A stretch of DNA of 64,000 nt from Methylobacterium sp. Leaf118 (GCF_920984675.1 NZ_CAKLBV010000006.1:62001-126000); one strand, 5' to 3'; shown: positions 20,266 through 31,160, numbered from the stretch's first letter. A program made the numbers and translations. The notes: a model not told the origin generated them from the sequence alone.

Positions 20266-22308
20266 ATGCGGACCATGGCGGCAGGGCAGGGGGATGTCGG
20301 CGGCGAGGCCGATCTCGACGCGGAGTCGCTGGCGCGCATCCGCGCCGGGCAGCTCGATCTGGCCGGGCTCGTCCACGCCACCGAGACCCTGAAGAACCAG
20401 GGCCGGTCCGAGAGCACGATCGAGCTCTACAAGACCTGGATCGCGCTCAATCCGGACCATCCGCTCGTCTATGCGGCCTATTTCAACTACGGCATGGTCC
20501 TGTCCGACCGGGGCGACATCGCCGGCGCGGTGAATCTCCTGCGCGAATCCGCCCGGATCAAACCCGATTTCTACGCCGCCCAGATCAATCTCGGCAGCGC
20601 GCTGGAGCGGCTGGGACAGGTCGGCGCCGCGGTGGCCGCCTGGAACGGCGTCGCGAGCGCGCTGCCCACGCTGACCGGCGAGACCCTCAACTTCAAGACC
20701 ATCGCCCTCAAGCAACTGGGGCGCGTCTTCGAGACCTCGAACAGCGACACACTCGCCGAAGAGAGCCTGCGCCAGTCGCTCGAGCTGAACCTGCAGCAGC
20801 CCGACGTGATCCAGCACTGGATCGCCCTGCGCCAGCGCCAGTGCAAATGGCCGCTCCTCGAAGGATTCGGGACCGTGACCCGCGCGGACCTCGCCGCCGG
20901 GATCTCCCCGCTCTCGGCGGCCTGCTATACCGACGATCCGGTGTTCCAGCTCGCCAACGCCCACCGCTATTGCCGCACCTCCGTCGGCCTGCGGCCGGCC
21001 CCCGAGGACGCGCTGCCGCCCCTCGACCCGCGCGAGCGCCGGCCGGGCCGGCTGCGGATCGGCTACGTCTCGTCGGATTTCCGCGAGCACGCCGTCGGGT
21101 TCTCGATGACCGAGGTCATGGAGCTGCACGACCGCACGGTCTGCGAGATCTTCGCCTATTACTGCGGGATCGCGTCCACCGACGCCACTCATCGGCGCAC
21201 CCGGGCGGCAGTCGATCACTGGCACGACCTGACCGGGGTGAGCGACGCCGACGCGGCGCGGCTGATCCGTAGTCACGGGATCGACATTCTGATCGATCTC
21301 AACGGCTACACCAAGGACGCCCGGACCCGCGTCTTCGCGATGCGCCCGGCGCCCGTCTCGGTGAACTGGTTCGGCTTTCCCGGCACCATGGCCTCGCCCT
21401 ATCACCACTACCTCATCGCCGACGAGACGATCCTGCCGCGCGAGCTCGAGGAGACCGTCTCCGAATCGGTGCTGCGCCTGCCCTGCTACCAGCCGAACGA
21501 CCGCCGCCGGGTCGTCGCCCCGGAGCGACCGAGCCGGGCCGAGTTCGGGCTGCCCGAGGGGGCCTTCGTGTTCTGCTCCCTCAACGGCATGCAGAAGATC
21601 ACCGAGCGGGTGTTCTCGCGCTGGATGGCGATTCTCGCCGGCGTCCCCGACAGCGTGCTGTGGCTGCTCAGCGGCACCGAGGAGACCAACGAGCGCCTGC
21701 GGCAGGCGGCGGCCGCGCGCGGCGTGGCGCCGGAGCGGCTGGTCTTCGCCGACAAGCGGGCGAACCCCCACCATGTCGCCCGCTACGCGCTGGCCGACCT
21801 GTTCCTCGACACCTTCCCCTACGGCTCGCACACCACCGCCGCCGACGCGCTGTGGATGGGCCTGCCGGTGCTGACGCTGATCGGCCGCAGCTTCGCGGCC
21901 CGGGTCTGCGCGAGCCTCGTGCGGGCGGCGGGCATCGGCGAGATGGTCTGCCACTCCGGCGACGACTACGTCGCCCGGGCGATCGCCTACGGCCGCGAGC
22001 CGGCGAGCCTGGCGCCGATCCGCGCGCGGCTGGTCGCGGGCCGCGACACCTGCCTCCTGTTCGACACCCCGCTCCTCGTGCGCCGGCTCGAGGGCCTGTA
22101 CGGCGAGATGGCCCAGGCCGCGGCCCACGACGTGGTGCCGGTGCCGCGCCTGCGCGGGCTCGATCTCTGCCACGAATTCGGCGCGGGCCTCGATCTGCCC
22201 GACAGCGAGACGCTCACGGACGAGGCGTTCCGGACGCTCTATCGCCGCCAGTTCCGGGAACACGTGGCCTGCTACGGCGGCGACGCGCTCGCGGACGATC
22301 TCGTCTGA
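20266..22308 (+). CDS. SPINDLY/OGT-like TPR glycosyltransferase (GT41)
   Basis: A 680-residue cytosolic protein. Residues about 20-240 form a TPR superhelix (units such as YAAYFNYGMVLSDRGDIAGAVNLLRESARIKP). Residues about 262-650 form a GT41 catalytic region like eukaryotic O-GlcNAc transferase and plant SPINDLY. Counterparts of key OGT residues are present: His275 in RIGYVSSDFREH, Lys444 in FCSLNGMQKI (UDP-binding Lys) and His522 in GSHTTAADALWMGLP. It would transfer a sugar from a nucleotide sugar to Ser/Thr of a protein. It follows the giant Thr/Ser-rich repeat protein by 250 bp, which makes that protein the obvious candidate acceptor. The donor sugar (GlcNAc or fucose) is not decidable. 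Confidence 0.88.
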   Translation: MRTMAAGQGDVGGEADLDAESLARIRAGQLDLAGLVHATETLKNQGRSESTIELYKTWIALNPDHPLVYAAYFNYGMVLSDRGDIAGAVNLLRESARIKPDFYAAQINLGSALERLGQVGAAVAAWNGVASALPTLTGETLNFKTIALKQLGRVFETSNSDTLAEESLRQSLELNLQQPDVIQHWIALRQRQCKWPLLEGFGTVTRADLAAGISPLSAACYTDDPVFQLANAHRYCRTSVGLRPAPEDALPPLDPRERRPGRLRIGYVSSDFREHAVGFSMTEVMELHDRTVCEIFAYYCGIASTDATHRRTRAAVDHWHDLTGVSDADAARLIRSHGIDILIDLNGYTKDARTRVFAMRPAPVSVNWFGFPGTMASPYHHYLIADETILPRELEETVSESVLRLPCYQPNDRRRVVAPERPSRAEFGLPEGAFVFCSLNGMQKITERVFSRWMAILAGVPDSVLWLLSGTEETNERLRQAAAARGVAPERLVFADKRANPHHVARYALADLFLDTFPYGSHTTAADALWMGLPVLTLIGRSFAARVCASLVRAAGIGEMVCHSGDDYVARAIAYGREPASLAPIRARLVAGRDTCLLFDTPLLVRRLEGLYGEMAQAAAHDVVPVPRLRGLDLCHEFGAGLDLPDSETLTDEAFRTLYRRQFREHVACYGGDALADDLV

Positions 22309-22352
22309 CCGTCATGGGCGATGTCTGACCGGCGATGGTCCCCGCGACGGCG

Positions 22353-22646
22353 CTACTCGCCTTCGTCCAGCTCGATGCCGTACTCGGCCAGGACCCAGAA
22401 AATCGCCTCGAGGTCGTCCGCCGTCACGTCACGGGGGGGCAGAGCCTCTTCGAGATCGTCGTAGGTGAGCGAGCGCCGGCGCTCGGAATCCGCCTTCGCC
22501 AACAGGCGGTCGACGGTCATGCGGATGTCGGCCGGCAGGGCATCGTGGCTCGGCAGCACGACCCCGCCCGCCGGGCGCAGGGCGTCGCTGAGCAGGCGAT
22601 CGATGATCGCCTGCCGACGCGCATGGGCTGCATCCGGTTCATCCAT
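22353..22646 (-). CDS. Stand-alone sigma-70 region 1.1-like small protein
   Basis: A 97-residue acidic protein. Residues about 42-95 (VDRLLAKADSERRRSLTYDDLEEALP, DVTADDLEAIFWVLAEYGIEL) match region 1.1 of primary sigma factors (RpoD: TYDELNEALP, SSEQIEDVMS, MGI). In RpoD this domain blocks free sigma from DNA and occupies the polymerase channel. Here there is no region 1.2 to 4, so it is a free domain that could mimic region 1.1 and regulate RNA polymerase or sigma. It lies alone between the OGT-like gene and the oxidoreductase gene, on the minus strand. Confidence 0.65.
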   Translation of the reverse strand: MDEPDAAHARRQAIIDRLLSDALRPAGGVVLPSHDALPADIRMTVDRLLAKADSERRRSLTYDDLEEALPPRDVTADDLEAIFWVLAEYGIELDEGE

Positions 22647-22687
22647 GGCCGGAATATGGACCGGCGCGGGCGCGCGTCGAGTCCGGA

Positions 22688-25009
22688 TCAGCCGCGGTCG
22701 CGCGCTGCCGCCCCCGCGCCCTTGGCGATGCGCACCGGGATCGCCTTCGCGGCGGGCACCTTGGCCTGTGCGTCATGATGCCAGAGGGGGATCAGGACGT
22801 TCAGCTCCGGGTAGTAGCCGGCGCAATTGCCCTCGGGGATATCGTATTTCACGATCCGGAGGCCGGTGACCGCCCGGGTGATCCCGTCCGCCGCCTCGGT
22901 GTTCACATCGACCGTCCCGCCATCGGCCAGTCCGAGGCGCACGATGTCGTGCTCGTTCATGAACAGCACCGAACGCGTGCCTTTCACGCCACGAAAACGA
23001 TCGTGGTAGCCGTAGACGGTGGTGTTGAACTGATCGTTCGATCGCAGGGTGATGAGATCGAGCACGTCGCGGCGGTCGCTCTTCATGTCCGGGTCCATAT
23101 CGAGCCCGTCCGGGGGCACCACGAAGTTGGCTCGGCCGGTCTCGGTCTCCCATTTGCGCTCACGGGCTGCGACCGGCTTGTGCTGGCCGCCGGGCTCGAA
23201 CAGGCGCGCGTTGAAATCCCTGAACTTTTCCGGATAGGTCGCCTCGATGGCGTCGCGCACGCGGGCATAATCCGCCACCCAGGCGTCCCAATCGACCCGC
23301 GGATTGACCGGCAGGGTCGCCTTGGCGAGCTCGGCCACGATCCAGGGCTCCGAGCGCACATGGTCGCTGACCGGCGGAGCCACGCCCCGGGAGCCGTGGA
23401 AGCAGGAGGTCGAATCCTCCATCGAGACCGCCTGCGGTCCGCTTCGCTGCGTGTCCACCTCGATCCGCCCGAGACAGGGCAGGATGTAGCTGACCGCACC
23501 ATGGACGAGGTGGGAGCGGTTGAGCTTGGTCGAGACCTGCACGGTGAGCCGCTGGTTGCGCCACGCCGCCTCCATCCGGCCCGTGTCGGGGATCGCCCGC
23601 ACGAAGTTGCCCCCAAGGCCGATGAAGGCTTTCACGGTGCCGGCGAGAATCGCCTCGCAGGCCTCCACCGTGTTGAGGCCTTTTTCCCGCGGCGGCTCGA
23701 AGTCGTACATTTCCTTGAGTTTATCGAGGGGCACCAGGGAGGGCTCGTCGGCGATGCCGACGGTGCGCTGGCCCTGCACGTTCGAATGGCCCCGCACCGG
23801 GCAGATGCCGGCGCCGGGCCGGCCGATATTGCCGCGCAGGAGCATCAGATTGACGAGCATCTGCACCGTCTCGGTGCCGCGGCGGTGCTGGGTCAGGCCC
23901 ATCCCGTAGATGCCGATGGCCGCCCGCGCCCGCGCATAGACGGCGGCCGCCGCCTCCATCCCCTCGCGCCGGAGGCCGGACTTCGCCTCGAGCGCCGGCC
24001 AGTCGAGCCCGTCGCAAAAGGCCTCGAATCGCTCGAACCCGTGGGTGTGCTCTTCGATGAAGTCCACGTCGAGGATGCGCGGGCGCCCCTCGTCCTGCGC
24101 CTGCCGGTCGGCGGCGAAGAGCGCCTTGCAGATGCCGGCGATCGCCGCGATGTCGCCGCCCGCCTTCACCTGATGGTACTGCGTCGAGATCTGCGTCGAG
24201 GACTTCGTCAGCATCTCGACCGGCGATTGCGGGTTGGTGAAGCGTTCGAGCCCCCGCTCGCGCAGCGGGTTGAAGGTGAGGATCGGGACGCCCCGGCGCC
24301 GGGCCTCCTGCAGCGGGTGCAGCATCCGCGGCGCGTTCGAGCCGACGTTCTGGCCGAAGAACAGGATCAGATCGGTCGCCTCGAAATCCTCCAGCACCGT
24401 CGTCCCGACCGGCACGCCGATCGATTGCGGCAGGGCCTTCGAGGTCGATTCGTGGCACATGTTGGAGGAGTCGGGCAGGTTGTTGTTGCCGTAGAGGCGC
24501 GCGAACAGCGCGTACATGTAGCTCGTCTCAAGCGAGGCTCGGCCGGAGGAGTAGAACACCGCCGCGCGCGGATCGTCCGCCCGGATCGCCTTCAGCTCGC
24601 GGCCGATCTCCTCGAAGGCCTGCTCCCAGGACACCGGGAGGTAGCGATCGCGCTCGGCATCGTAGCGCAGCGGATGGGTGATCCGGCCCTTCTCCTCCAG
24701 GGCGTAGTCCGACCATGTGAGCAGCTCGGTGACCGAGTGGCGCTCGAAGAAATCGGGCCCGACGCGCTTGCGGGTCTGCTCCCAGGCGGTGGCCTTGGCG
24801 CCGTTCTCGCAATACTCGAAGGTCGCGGGCTTGGCGGGCTTCGACCACGCGCAGGACACGCACATGAAGCCGCCGGGCTTGTTCTGCTTCAGCAGCATCG
24901 CCGCGCCCGAGGCGGGAATCTCCTCCCGGGTCAGGATCTCGACGAGCGACCGGGCCGAGCCCCAGCCGCCGGCCGGATCGGTATAGGCTTCGATCTTCTG
25001 GTCGGACAT
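22688..25009 (-). CDS. FdhF/YdeP-type molybdopterin oxidoreductase, resembling methylotroph Fdh4A
   Basis: A 773-residue molybdopterin oxidoreductase of the YdeP (TIGR01701-like) family. Cys50, Cys53 and Cys67 near the N-terminus sit where an iron-sulfur site would be, but the usual C-x2-C-x3-C pattern is not complete. Cys185 in NMCHESTS is the likely molybdenum ligand. The mid region has FGQNVGSNAPRM, GMGLTQHRRGTE and RGHSNVQGQRTVG; the C-terminal cofactor domain has LITLRSNDQFNTTVYGYHDRFRG. No Tat signal is seen, so it is probably cytosolic. In Methylobacterium extorquens a member of this family is the formate dehydrogenase Fdh4A; that assignment here is from memory and not tested. YdeP relatives of unknown substrate are the alternative. 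Confidence 0.8.
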   Translation of the reverse strand: MSDQKIEAYTDPAGGWGSARSLVEILTREEIPASGAAMLLKQNKPGGFMCVSCAWSKPAKPATFEYCENGAKATAWEQTRKRVGPDFFERHSVTELLTWSDYALEEKGRITHPLRYDAERDRYLPVSWEQAFEEIGRELKAIRADDPRAAVFYSSGRASLETSYMYALFARLYGNNNLPDSSNMCHESTSKALPQSIGVPVGTTVLEDFEATDLILFFGQNVGSNAPRMLHPLQEARRRGVPILTFNPLRERGLERFTNPQSPVEMLTKSSTQISTQYHQVKAGGDIAAIAGICKALFAADRQAQDEGRPRILDVDFIEEHTHGFERFEAFCDGLDWPALEAKSGLRREGMEAAAAVYARARAAIGIYGMGLTQHRRGTETVQMLVNLMLLRGNIGRPGAGICPVRGHSNVQGQRTVGIADEPSLVPLDKLKEMYDFEPPREKGLNTVEACEAILAGTVKAFIGLGGNFVRAIPDTGRMEAAWRNQRLTVQVSTKLNRSHLVHGAVSYILPCLGRIEVDTQRSGPQAVSMEDSTSCFHGSRGVAPPVSDHVRSEPWIVAELAKATLPVNPRVDWDAWVADYARVRDAIEATYPEKFRDFNARLFEPGGQHKPVAARERKWETETGRANFVVPPDGLDMDPDMKSDRRDVLDLITLRSNDQFNTTVYGYHDRFRGVKGTRSVLFMNEHDIVRLGLADGGTVDVNTEAADGITRAVTGLRIVKYDIPEGNCAGYYPELNVLIPLWHHDAQAKVPAAKAIPVRIAKGAGAAARDRG

Positions 25010-25111
25010 GGCGAGGCTCGGACGGTTCTCGGGAGACCTCGGCGGAACGGCTGCGCCCAGGCACAGTTCCGACCCGCGACGATGCCGCCGCCCGCGCCGC
25101 CCCGGCGCCGC

Positions 25112-26095
25112 CTAGCGCTCGAAGAACGGATCGCCGCCCGGCGCATCCGGGTTGGTGCCCTCGACGGCGGGTTTCGGCCGGCGTGGGCGCGGGGGGGCCG
25201 TGTTCGCGGCGGTGGGGCTCGCGACATTGGCGCCGAGCCGCGCGGCCAGCCCGATCGCCCGCGCCTCGGTGTAGCGCAGGTGGCAATAACCGTGCGCGCC
25301 CTCGCGGGCATAGGTGCGGCAGGCCTGCTCGCGGTCGGAGGAGAAGGCGGCCTGCTCCTGCACGATCGGCCGGAGGTCGCCGCCGCGGGCCCGCTGGGTC
25401 ATGACCTTGAAATTGTCCCGCACCGCCTTGTCGGCGACGCCGCGGGCGGTGTCGAACTCGCCCGCCTGGGAAATCAGCGAGGCCGCCCCGGGCCCCCACA
25501 ATCCGTTCGGAGTCGTGGCGCAATCCTGGGCGGTGAAGGTGCAGACCTTGTCGCCGAGGGAGGTCGCGAGCACGCTGCCCTCCAGCACGTCGAGCCGCAG
25601 GGGGCATTCCGGCGCCGTGGTGGAGAAGCGCGACACGCCCAGGGCGCGCCCCTCGGTGGTGAGCGGCACCGGCTTGCCGGTATTGAGCTTGACCGAGCAG
25701 GCCTCGGTCGGCTGCGAGACCTTGGTGCCCGGCAGGGTCATGACGGCGGTGTAGCCGCCGCCGGCCTTCTCGATCTTGAGCGAACCGTTCAGGCCGTTGA
25801 GCAGGAGGTCCTGGCCCGCGACGTTGTCCTCGGTCGGGACCTTGAGCACGACCGGCTGGCGCGGGGGAGCGGGCGTGCTCGGCCGCGTCTCGGCGCCCTC
25901 TCCGGGCACCGGGCCGGGCTCCGGCAGGCCGGCCGGGGGCTGGACCGGCACGTTGCGCGGCGGCGGCGGCGGGGCCGGCTTGGCCGCCCGGCCGATGCCG
26001 AACAGCTCCTCGAAGAAGTTCTGGGCACGCGCCTCCACGGGCAGCAGGGCGAGGAGGCAGGCGAGCGCAAAACTCGCGGAAACGTTCGAATGCAT
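25112..26095 (-). CDS. Secreted Cys-containing protein of unknown function
   Basis: A 327-residue protein with a clear signal peptide (FALACLLALLPVEARAQ) and a long Pro-rich linker (about 35-90). A domain with paired cysteines follows (TEACSVKL, ECPLRLD, DKVCTFTAQDC), then a short segment with C and YC spacing (QACRTYAREGAHGYCHLRYTEARA) resembling small periplasmic inhibitor-like domains. Function is not recognised. It is 100 bp upstream of the Fdh4A-like gene on the same strand and could be its operon partner; whether it corresponds to the second component described for methylotroph Fdh4 was not testable. An upstream ATG at 26110 is also in frame. Confidence 0.6.
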   Translation of the reverse strand: MHSNVSASFALACLLALLPVEARAQNFFEELFGIGRAAKPAPPPPPRNVPVQPPAGLPEPGPVPGEGAETRPSTPAPPRQPVVLKVPTEDNVAGQDLLLNGLNGSLKIEKAGGGYTAVMTLPGTKVSQPTEACSVKLNTGKPVPLTTEGRALGVSRFSTTAPECPLRLDVLEGSVLATSLGDKVCTFTAQDCATTPNGLWGPGAASLISQAGEFDTARGVADKAVRDNFKVMTQRARGGDLRPIVQEQAAFSSDREQACRTYAREGAHGYCHLRYTEARAIGLAARLGANVASPTAANTAPPRPRRPKPAVEGTNPDAPGGDPFFER

Positions 26096-26550
26096 CAGGC
26101 CTGTCGCCATCCCGGCTCGGTCGTCGCTTCGATGGGCCGAGTGTCCCCCACGCAACGCCCGCCCGCGGCCGTGGCCAAACGTGGAAACGGCTCGTGCACG
26201 GGCGCCGCGTGAGGCACTCCTGAAGGATCCCTACCACGCCACCCGTGGCGTGGACGTGGCAGCCTGGCAACAGGGAAGGGGCCACGCCGCGGGGCGGGGC
26301 CCTCGAACATTCCGGGCGCGGCACGGGATGAGACGGAAGGCTCGGCCGTCGGCGCACGTGTTCTTGCGGCGGCAAAGCCACCTTCTTATATGCGGCCTGA
26401 CACGGGACGAGGCCGGGGACGCGCTTGCCGCCCTGGGGAAGCGCTTCGGATCCATCCCGTTCTCAAACCTTGAAGTTTTGTACCGCCATGGGTCGAGCTG
26501 CTTCGGGGCTCGGCGGTCTGCTTGAAAAGCTCGAACAGAGGGATCCCACC
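26096..26550. other. 455-bp region before dnaK
   Basis: The region between the secreted-protein gene (minus) and dnaK (plus) holds no convincing gene. It contains an 8-bp perfect hairpin (CCACGCCA / TGGCGTGG, 26234-26253), the sigma-32-type promoter at 26363-26391 and a leader of about 150 nt. Confidence 0.5.
26363..26391 (+). promoter_or_regulatory. Sigma-32 heat-shock promoter of dnaK
   Basis: CTTG at 26363-26366, an 18-base spacer, then CTTATAT at 26385-26391. This fits the alphaproteobacterial RpoH consensus CTTG-N16-18-CYTATNT with no mismatch. Transcription would start near 26398, giving a leader of about 150 nt before dnaK. A second CTTG at 26469 lacks a matching -10. Confidence 0.75.
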
Positions 26551-28467
<1,917 letters not shown>

Positions 28468-28478
28468 TCCGGCGTGAC

Positions 28479-28512
28479 GGCCGGAAGAGGCGACTCTTCC
28501 GGCCCGTTTTTT
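28479..28512 (+). terminator. Rho-independent terminator after dnaK
   Basis: An 11-bp perfect stem (GGCCGGAAGAG / CTCTTCCGGCC) with loop GCGA is followed by CGTTTTTTCT. It should reduce read-through into dnaJ, so dnaJ may have its own promoter. A second inverted repeat (GATCCCCG / CGGGGATC) lies at 28549-28573. Confidence 0.9.
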
Positions 28513-28695
28513 CTCGCCATTTTTTTCGCCATGCCGCGAAGGTGGCTTGATCCCCGGGCCCTGCTCGGGGATCACCCGTATCGAACGTCTCTCCCACGCG
28601 ACGGTCGATTCCGGCACCGCTGAGCGGCGGGCCGTGTCGCGCGGCCCGGACGAACCGGCGGTCGACGCGAAAAAGGAAGGCTCCAGGGGCCGGGA

Positions 28696-29856
28696 ATGTC
28701 CAAGCGGGATTACTACGAAGTCCTCGGCGTTGCGAAGACGGCGACGGAAAGCGAATTGAAGGTCGCCTTCCGCAAGCTCGCCATGGTCCATCATCCGGAC
28801 CGCAATCCCGGTGACAAGGAAGCCGAGATCAAGTTCAAGGAAGTCAACGAGGCCTATCAGTGCCTCTCCGACGGCCAGAAGCGCGCTGCCTATGACCGCT
28901 TCGGCCACGCGGCCTTCAGCCAGGGCGGCGCGGGCGGTCCCGGATTCGGCAACGAGTTCGGCGACTTCATGTCGGACATCTTCGAGAATTTCTTCGGGGA
29001 CGGGCGTGGCGCTCCTGGCGGGGCCGGCGCGGGGCGCGGGCGCGGCGGCCAGCCCGGGCGCGAGCGCGGCTCGGACCTGCGCTACAATCTCGAGATCAGC
29101 CTGGAAGAGGCGTTCTCCGGCAAGACCGAGACGATCCGCATCCCGACCTCCATCGCCTGCGAGCCCTGCTCCGGCTCGGGCGCCAAGCCCGGCTCCAAGC
29201 CGCGCCCCTGCCCGACCTGCGGCGGCTACGGGCGCGTGCGGGCGGCGCAGGGCTTCTTCGCGATCGAGCGGACCTGCCCGAACTGCCATGGCCGCGGCGA
29301 GGTCGTGGACGATCCCTGCCAGGCCTGCGCCGGCGCCGGCCGGGTCAACCGCGAGCGCACGCTCTCGATCAACGTGCCCGTGGGCGTGGATGACGGGTTG
29401 CGCATCCGGCTGGCCGGGGAGGGGGAGAGCGGCCTGCGCGGAGGGCCTGCGGGCGACCTCTACGTGTTCCTCTCGATCAAGCCGCATCCGTTCTTCCAGC
29501 GCGACGGGGCCGACCTGTTCTGCCGCGTGCCGATCTCGATGGTGACCGCCGCCCTCTCGGGCGAGATCACCGTGCCGGTGATCGACGGCTCGCAGACCCA
29601 GGTCCGCATCCCGGCCGGCACGCAGACGGCCAAACAGTTCCGCATCAAGGGCAAGGGCATGCCGGTCCTGCGCTCGCGCGAGGTCGGCGACCTCTACATT
29701 CAGGTTTCCGTGGAGACCCCGCAGAATCTGACCAAGCGCCAGCGCGAACTGCTACAGGAATTCGACCAGTCGGCCTCCGACGAGAATCACCCGGAAAGCG
29801 CCGGCTTCTTCTCCAAGGTGCGTGACTTCTTCGTGAGCGGAGCCGGACGGCCTTGA
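28696..29856 (+). CDS. dnaJ: Chaperone DnaJ (type I Hsp40)
   Basis: A 386-residue class I J protein that stimulates DnaK ATPase and delivers substrates. The J domain (1-70) has the HPD motif in [10 protein letters not shown] Gly/Phe-rich linker follows ([13 protein letters not shown], then Gly/Arg-rich). Four zinc-binding CxxCxGxG repeats are [24 protein letters not shown] and CQACAGAG. The C-terminal peptide-binding domains are complete. The start ATG has a purine-rich AGGGGCCGGGA ahead of it. It is separated from dnaK by a strong terminator, so the usual operon may be only partly coupled here. Confidence 0.97.
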   Translation: MSKRDYYEVLGVAKTATESELKVAFRKLAMVHHPDRNPGDKEAEIKFKEVNEAYQCLSDGQKRAAYDRFGHAAFSQGGAGGPGFGNEFGDFMSDIFENFFGDGRGAPGGAGAGRGRGGQPGRERGSDLRYNLEISLEEAFSGKTETIRIPTSIACEPCSGSGAKPGSKPRPCPTCGGYGRVRAAQGFFAIERTCPNCHGRGEVVDDPCQACAGAGRVNRERTLSINVPVGVDDGLRIRLAGEGESGLRGGPAGDLYVFLSIKPHPFFQRDGADLFCRVPISMVTAALSGEITVPVIDGSQTQVRIPAGTQTAKQFRIKGKGMPVLRSREVGDLYIQVSVETPQNLTKRQRELLQEFDQSASDENHPESAGFFSKVRDFFVSGAGRP

Positions 29857-29992
29857 TCGTGGGCGGCCTGCGGATCAAACCGCCATGCAGCCCGGTTATG
29901 ACCGCGGTCGTCGGGGCCCCTCGGCGGGCCCGTTCGTCACGGTGCCGCTTGACGGGTTCCGGGTTTTCGTCGTCTAGGCAGTTTCCCCACCA

Positions 29993-30661
29993 ATGAACCG
30001 AGGACCATCGGTCGTGCCGCCGCTTCGCCGTTCCAGCGCCCGAGCCGTCGCCGCGACCCGCATCCGGGAGCAGCGCGAGCCGCTGCCCGACGAGGCCCGC
30101 TTCCTGCGCTCGTGGCTCGAGCGTCCGCTGGTCACGGGGGCGGTGACGCCCTCGGGCAAGATGCTCGCCCGGACCATGGCCTCCTACGCCGATCCGTCCG
30201 TGCCCGGCCCGGTGATCGAGCTCGGCCCCGGCACCGGACCGGTCACCGAGGCGCTGATCCGGCGCGGGTTCGAGGAGGAGCGGCTCATCCTCGTCGAGTT
30301 CAACCCGGATTTCTGCGCGCTCCTGCGCCGCCGCTTCCCGCGCACGACGGTGATCCGCGGCGACGCCTACCGGATCCGCGAGACCCTCAGCAGCGTCGCC
30401 GACGCCTCCTGTGCCGCGACGATCTCCAGCCTTCCGCTGTTCACCAAGCCCCTCGAACACCGTCTGGACCTGCTGCAGGGCGCCCATGACCTGATGCGGC
30501 CCGGCGCGCCCTTCGTGCAGTTCACCTACGCCGTGGTGCCGCCGATCCCGGCCAAGTGCGAGGCGGGCAGCTATACGGCGAGCCGCTCCAACAAGGTGTG
30601 GCTGAACCTGCCGCCGGCGCGTGTGTGGGTCTATCGGCGGCCCGAGAAGGCGCCGTCCTAG
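29993..30661 (+). CDS. pmtA: PmtA-like phospholipid N-methyltransferase
   Basis: A 222-residue class I SAM methyltransferase. The segment EARFLRSWLERPLVTGAVTPSGKMLARTMASY followed by the SAM-binding motif VIELGPGTGPVTEAL is typical of rhizobial phosphatidylethanolamine N-methyltransferases (PmtA) and their rRNA-dimethylase-like relatives. ISSLPLFTKP is the family motif IV. It would methylate phosphatidylethanolamine toward phosphatidylcholine at the inner-membrane surface. An alkaline N-terminus (RRSSARAVAATR) may aid membrane binding. It is monocistronic as far as can be seen. Other class I methyltransferases of the same subfamily are the main alternative. Confidence 0.7.
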   Translation: MNRGPSVVPPLRRSSARAVAATRIREQREPLPDEARFLRSWLERPLVTGAVTPSGKMLARTMASYADPSVPGPVIELGPGTGPVTEALIRRGFEEERLILVEFNPDFCALLRRRFPRTTVIRGDAYRIRETLSSVADASCAATISSLPLFTKPLEHRLDLLQGAHDLMRPGAPFVQFTYAVVPPIPAKCEAGSYTASRSNKVWLNLPPARVWVYRRPEKAPS

Positions 30662-30797
30662 ATCTGACCGGGCGAGGGCGAGCGTGAAAAACAATTGTTT
30701 CGCGTTTGTCGCCGGGCCCCTCAGTGACTGTTCATCGACGAAGACCTAGTTTTCCCATCCGAGGCCGCTTCCAGGCGGCCGGAAGGGAGGCATACCG

Positions 30798-31160
30798 ATG
30801 TCGGACACTCATTCGACCCAACGTTTCCGCCGTACCCTCGCCGCTCTGGCGATGCTGGCCGGCGGCCTGATCGGCGGCTCGGCCGTCCAGGCCGCCCCCC
30901 TCGCACCGGCGCCCGCCGCGGCCCTCGCGACCGAGGGCGCCGTCGAGACGGTGCAGTGGGGCCACCATCATCACGGCTGGGGCCATCGTCGCCACCACCA
31001 CCATCACCACCATCACGGCTGGGGTCATCGCCGCCATCACTGGGGCCATCACCACCACCATCACGGCTGGCGCCGCCATCACCACCACGGTGGCTGGGGC
31101 CACCATCACTTCGGCGGACACCACCATTACCACGGCGGGCGGCGCCACCACTTCCACTAG
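30798..31160 (+). CDS. Secreted histidine-rich protein
   Basis: A 120-residue protein with a signal peptide (TLAALAMLAGGLIGGSAVQAA) and a mature part after about residue 50 composed of His with Gly, Trp and Arg. Repeated units resemble WGHHHHGWGHRRHHHHHH. More than a third of the mature residues are His. Such sequences bind Ni, Zn, Cu or Co in the periplasm or outside the cell; none of the residues defines a known enzyme. A ribosome site (GGAAGGGAGG) lies 7 bases before the ATG. It is a single gene preceded by about 135 bp of intergenic sequence. Confidence 0.8.
   Translation: MSDTHSTQRFRRTLAALAMLAGGLIGGSAVQAAPLAPAPAAALATEGAVETVQWGHHHHGWGHRRHHHHHHHHGWGHRRHHWGHHHHHHGWRRHHHHGGWGHHHFGGHHHYHGGRRHHFH

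Noticed and set aside
20266..22308. Interpreting the TPR protein as a plain scaffold
   Set aside because: The C-terminal half has the GT41 fold motifs and OGT-type catalytic residues, so a glycosyltransferase is better supported.
26469..26492. A second sigma-32 site directly before dnaK (CTTGAAGTTTTG)
   Set aside because: No -10 element of CYTATNT form lies at 16 to 18 bases; the upstream site at 26363 fits fully.
28549..28573. Second sigma-32 or operator element in the dnaK-dnaJ gap
   Set aside because: The sequence is a simple inverted repeat (GATCCCCG/CGGGGATC) without the -35/-10 pattern; common in GC-rich genomes.
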